Shown here in pieces: positions 60,799 to 64,000 of a stretch of DNA of 64,000 bases. The notes beneath the pieces are model-generated. The model saw nothing but the letters and a program-made list of their open reading frames with translations, ran no database searches and was not told the DNA's origin. A program made the position numbers and the translations under genes. Position 1 is the stretch's first letter, and each line of letters begins with the position of its first letter. Origin of the DNA: Roseococcus suduntuyensis (GTDB taxonomy: Bacteria; Pseudomonadota; Alphaproteobacteria; Acetobacterales; Acetobacteraceae); NCBI RefSeq assembly GCF_014196305.1, contig NZ_JACIDJ010000003.1, positions 1 to 64,000 of the forward strand, given 5' to 3'.

Positions 60799-62601
60799 TC
60801 AGTCCACCGCCATCACCCGCACATAGCTGCCCGGCGCGGCCTCGATGGGCTTGAGCTGCCCATCCCCCGGCTTGCGCGCGGGCACCTGCGTGTTGTCCAT
60901 GGCGCTGGCCCAGCGGTGCCAATCCGGCCACCAGCTTCCGGCCAGCTCCGTGGCACCGGCCAGCCAGGCCTCGGGGTCGGGCGGCAGGTCTTCGTTGATC
61001 CAGTGGCTGTACTTGCCGGAGTCGGGCGGGTTCACCACGCCGGCGATATGACCGGACGCCGCGAGGACGAAGCGCACCTTGCCGCCATAGATTTGCGTGC
61101 CGCGATAGGTGCTCTTCCAGGGCGCGATGTGGTCCTCGCGCGTCGAGATCATGTAGGTCGGCACCTTGATCTTGCGCAGGTCGATCTTGGTGCCCAGCAG
61201 TTCCAGCACGTTCGGCTTGATCAGGTCATTCTGCTGGTACATCCGGCGCAGGTAGAAGCTGTGCATCTTCGCCGGCATGCGCGTGCTGTCGTCGTTCCAG
61301 TAGAGCAGGTCGAAGGGGAAGGGGTCCTGGCCCATCAGGTAGTTGTTCACCACGAAGGACCAGATCAGGTCGTTGGCGCGCAGCATGTTGAAGGTGGTGG
61401 CCATCTCGCGGCCATCCAGGAAGCCGCGCTTGTCCATCTTGCCTTCGAGGGCCGTCAGTTGCTCCTCGTCAATGAAGACGCCGAGTTCGCCCGGCTTCTC
61501 GAAATCCGTCAGCGTCACGAAATAGGTGGCGGACTTGATGCGGTTGTCGCGGCGTGCGGCCATGTGGGCGAGGGTGGTCGCCAGCAGCGTGCCGCCCAGG
61601 CAATAGCCGATGGCATTCACCTCGCGCTCGCCCGTCGCGGCCTCGATGGCATCCAGCGCGGCCAGCACGCCCTCGCGCATGTAGTCGTCGAAGCCCTTGT
61701 CGGCCAGGCTCTCGTCGGGGTTCACCCAGGAGGCGACGAAGACCGTGTGCCCCTGGTCCACCGCCCAGCGGATGAAGCTGTTCTTGGGCCGCAGGTCCAG
61801 GATGTAGAACTTGTTGATCCAGGGCGGAAAGATCACCAGCGGGCGCTTCAGCACCGTCTCGGTCGTGGGGTTGTACTGGATCAGCTGCATCAGGTCGTTC
61901 TGGAAGACGACCTGGCCCGGGGTGACGGCGATGTTCTCGCCCACGCGGAACTTGCTGTCATCCGTCATGCGGATGCGCAGCTTGCCCTTGCCGCGCTCCA
62001 GGTCGGCCAGCAGGTTGGAGAGGCCCTTGAGCAGGTTGGTCCCGCCCGTCTCGGCCGTGCGGCGCAGGACCTCTGGGTTGGTCAGGACGAAGTTCGCGGG
62101 GCTCATCGCGTCCACGAATTGCCGCGTGTAGAAATCCACCTTCTGGGCGGTCTTCTCGTCCAGCCCGTCGGCGCTGTTCACCGCCGTGGTGAAATAGCGC
62201 GCCGCCAGCAGGTAGGATTGGCGGATGAAGTCGAACACCTCGTTCTCGCGCCAGGCATCGTCCTTGAAGCGCCGGTCGCCCCGGGGCTCCTCGATGACGG
62301 GGCCGGGGTCGCCCCCCATCATGCGCCGCGCGGTGTGCGACCAGAGCGTGATGTAGTCCTGCCAGAAGCCGAGCTGCGCCTCCATCAGCTTGGCCGGGTT
62401 GGCCATCAGGCGGCTCGTCATCTCCATGAAGGCGCCGCCGATGTTCAGCGGGTCCGGGTTGGCGTCGGTCTCGGCCTGGCGCTTCAGGAAGTCGCCCACG
62501 ATGCGCTGGCTGCGCTCGGCCACCTCGGCCATGGTGCGGGTGACGAGGCGGGGGTCGGGCAGGCGGAAGTCTGGCATCGGGTCGCCGGGCTTTTCGGTCA
62601 T
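60799..62601 (-). CDS. phaC: Class I poly(3-hydroxyalkanoate) synthase
   Basis: 600 aa, class I size. It polymerises (R)-3-hydroxyacyl-CoA into storage polyester. The lipase-like box is GYCLGG with nucleophile Cys334; the catalytic Asp490 is in STREDHIAPW and His518 in ASGHIAG. The N-terminal domain (about 50-240) is typical. No phaA, phaB or phasin gene is adjacent. It is divergent from the Pro-rich lipoprotein gene. Confidence 0.97.
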   Translation of the reverse strand: MTEKPGDPMPDFRLPDPRLVTRTMAEVAERSQRIVGDFLKRQAETDANPDPLNIGGAFMEMTSRLMANPAKLMEAQLGFWQDYITLWSHTARRMMGGDPGPVIEEPRGDRRFKDDAWRENEVFDFIRQSYLLAARYFTTAVNSADGLDEKTAQKVDFYTRQFVDAMSPANFVLTNPEVLRRTAETGGTNLLKGLSNLLADLERGKGKLRIRMTDDSKFRVGENIAVTPGQVVFQNDLMQLIQYNPTTETVLKRPLVIFPPWINKFYILDLRPKNSFIRWAVDQGHTVFVASWVNPDESLADKGFDDYMREGVLAALDAIEAATGEREVNAIGYCLGGTLLATTLAHMAARRDNRIKSATYFVTLTDFEKPGELGVFIDEEQLTALEGKMDKRGFLDGREMATTFNMLRANDLIWSFVVNNYLMGQDPFPFDLLYWNDDSTRMPAKMHSFYLRRMYQQNDLIKPNVLELLGTKIDLRKIKVPTYMISTREDHIAPWKSTYRGTQIYGGKVRFVLAASGHIAGVVNPPDSGKYSHWINEDLPPDPEAWLAGATELAGSWWPDWHRWASAMDNTQVPARKPGDGQLKPIEAAPGSYVRVMAVD

Positions 62602-62750
62602 TCGAGGTCCTATGGGCGGGGTCCCGTGGCCGGGGCCGTCGTCTTGCCGCGCAGAATAGGCCCTTTCCGAGCGCCGCGCGAGTTTCGCGGTGCATTCCGG
62701 CGTGCCGCGATCTGCTTTATCCAGGCAGGAGACGTCGGAGGGGACAACGC

Positions 62751-63275
62751 GTGCCGCGCCAGACCATGCCTGCCAAAGCCCTGCCGGGGCTCGCCCTGCT
62801 GGCGCTGCTGCTGCCCGGCTGCGGCGCGCTGCCCGAGCGCGGCAACCCCCTGTCCCTCTGGCGGGACGCGACGGGGGCGAGCCTGGATGGGCGGCTGCCG
62901 CCCCCGGGCCTCGACCAGCCCACGCCCAACCTGGCCAGCGTGCCGCCCGTGCCCAACCGGCCGGATCTGGCCACGCGCAACGCCATCCTGCGCGGGCTGG
63001 AGGGCACGCGCGACGCCGCCGCCGCCCCGCTGCCCGAGGGCCGGGACGATGCGCCCCGCGCCGCGGCCGCCTCGCCGGGCAACCCGCCCATCCCCGCCGG
63101 CCCGCCGCCCCCGCCACGCCTGGTGCGCGCGCCGGGCGTGCCCTGGGGGCCCGCGCGCGGGGCGGCGCCCGAGCCCGCGCTGCCGCCGCTGCCCCAGCCC
63201 GAGCCCGGCGCCCCGCCGCCGCCGCCCACGCCGGAGCTCCTGGCCCCGCCGCCGCCGAACCTGCGGGGCGGATGA
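62751..63275 (+). CDS. Proline-rich lipoprotein
   Basis: 174 aa from a GTG at 62751, which has GGAGG 9 nt upstream; an ATG at 62766 lacks a good site. A signal with lipobox LLPGC (about Cys25) is followed by a low-complexity chain very rich in Pro and Ala (IPAGPPPPPRL, GAPPPPPTPEL). It likely spans or extends into the periplasm as an unstructured stalk. No named family. It lies between phaC and the aminotransferase gene. Confidence 0.65.
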   Translation: MPRQTMPAKALPGLALLALLLPGCGALPERGNPLSLWRDATGASLDGRLPPPGLDQPTPNLASVPPVPNRPDLATRNAILRGLEGTRDAAAAPLPEGRDDAPRAAAASPGNPPIPAGPPPPPRLVRAPGVPWGPARGAAPEPALPPLPQPEPGAPPPPPTPELLAPPPPNLRGG

Positions 63276-63384
63276 CGCACTGCCACGACTCCGCTACACC
63301 CGCCCCATCATCAACCGCCAATGGTCCGCGCCCGCGGGCCTAGCCCGGCAGGCCCCGCGCCCGCCCGACCGAGGAGTGGCCACC

Positions 63385-64000
63385 CATGGCCGAGGAATTC
63401 CACCGCATCCGCCGCCTGCCGCCCTATGTCTTCGCCGAGGTGAACACGGCCAAGGCCAAGGCCCGGGCCGCCGCGGAGGACATCGTGGACCTCGGCATGG
63501 GCAACCCCGACAGCCCCACGCCGCCGCATATCGTGGCCAAGCTGATCGAGGCGGTGCAGGACCCGCGCACGCACCGCTATTCCATGTCCAAGGGCATCCC
63601 CGGGCTGCGCAAGGCCCTGGCCGGCTACTATGCCCGCCGCTTCGGCGTGAAGCTGGACCCGGAGACGGAGGTGGTCGCGACGCTGGGCTCCAAGGAGGGG
63701 CTGGCGAACCTGGCCCAGGCCATCACCTCTCCGGGCGACACCATCCTGGTGCCGAACCCGTCCTACCCCATCCATCAGTTCGGCTTCATCATCGCCGGCG
63801 CCACCGCGCGCTCCATCCCCTACACGCCCGATGACGCGATGCTGGAGGCGATCACCCGCGCGGTGAAGCATTCGGTGCCCAAGCCCACCGCGCTGATCGT
63901 GAATTTCCCGTCCAACCCGACGGCGCTGCTGGCGAGCCGCGAATTCTACAAGGAGCTGGTGCGGATCGCGCGGCAGCACGAGTTGTTCATATTGAGCGAC
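63385..64000 (+). CDS. Class I/II aminotransferase (AlaC/LL-DAP aminotransferase type), partial
   Basis: The first 205 residues are in the window. It starts MAEEFHRIRRLPPYVFAEV, with VDLGMGNPDSPTPPHIV (about 34-50), YSMSKGIPGLRKALAGYY and NPSYPIHQFG, which are AlaC/YfdZ-type blocks. The Schiff-base Lys lies beyond the right edge. GAGGAG lies 9 nt before the ATG. It would transaminate alanine or a related amino acid; automatic labels often say LL-diaminopimelate aminotransferase. Confidence 0.9.

Overview
The window is a 64-kb, very GC-rich chromosomal stretch from an alphaproteobacterium. It most resembles an Acetobacteraceae (Roseomonas-like) genome. The grounds are the alphaproteobacterial operon pieces (lgt-midA-pgeF, anmK divergent from tyrS, rplM-rpsI-argC), four Bug-type solute receptors, a class I PHA synthase, and GC-rich dispersed hairpin repeats in the gaps. 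This placement is an inference from gene content and style, not from a database match. No rRNA, CRISPR array or prophage is visible. There is one tRNA, tRNA-Lys(UUU).

Left end (1-3.1 kb): the inner edge of an integrated element. It holds decayed IS3-family transposase pieces, an A+T-rich HTH-type orphan gene, and a P4-like tyrosine integrase facing the 3' end of tRNA-Lys, the likely attachment site. The element continues off the left edge.

3.1-14 kb: housekeeping genes: a secreted cyclophilin, coaD, gyrA, ssb and uvrA. They are followed by a flavin amine oxidase divergent from a DSD1/D-threonine-aldolase-type PLP enzyme, and a proline iminopeptidase. 14-26.5 kb: a zinc-ribbon protein, an orphan ZnuA-like receptor behind a Zur-like palindrome, and a rhodanese overlapping a GT87/GT2 glycosyltransferase pair. 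Then come a Bug receptor, an acyl-CoA ligase/thioesterase/MDR reductase operon, endonuclease V, a DUF423 protein, an RlmM-like methyltransferase and an AI-2E-family transporter.

26.5-43.7 kb: tandem D-aminoacylase paralogues, a DUF697 protein with a degenerate P-loop, ridA-tyrS against anmK, two tandem Bug receptors, and prs with a phosphatase. Envelope and metabolic genes follow: lipoprotein, pgeF, midA, lgt, mepA and hldE. 43.7-49.7 kb: an SDR with an altered active site, preceded by a G-rich 11-bp iteron array, then a cyanate (or nitrate-type) ABC transporter and cyanase. Two 118-bp direct repeats lie between the transporter and cynS, and the second supplies the cynS ribosome binding site. 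nadX follows, ending in a 225-bp four-hairpin inverted repeat.

49.7-64 kb: a split chromate transporter and an M20 amidohydrolase, then a CTG-start epimerase-like gene. Next are an IlvD/Edd dehydratase with a VOC protein and a Bug receptor, rplM-rpsI with a strong terminator, and argC with a gamma-carbonic-anhydrase-like protein. The window ends with two tandem homologous lipoproteins of unknown function, phaC, a proline-rich lipoprotein and the start of an aminotransferase.

The most unusual material is non-coding. One hairpin repeat family occurs as triplets at two loci in opposite orientation (53.3 and 60.6 kb). There are also the 118-bp repeats at cynS, the mirrored repeat after nadX, the G4/iteron array before the SDR, and a 9-bp hairpin closing on the start codon of the cyanate-type binding protein. 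I did not find a convincing new multi-gene defence or biosynthetic system. The best unknown protein candidates are the tandem lipoprotein pair and the degenerate DUF697 protein.
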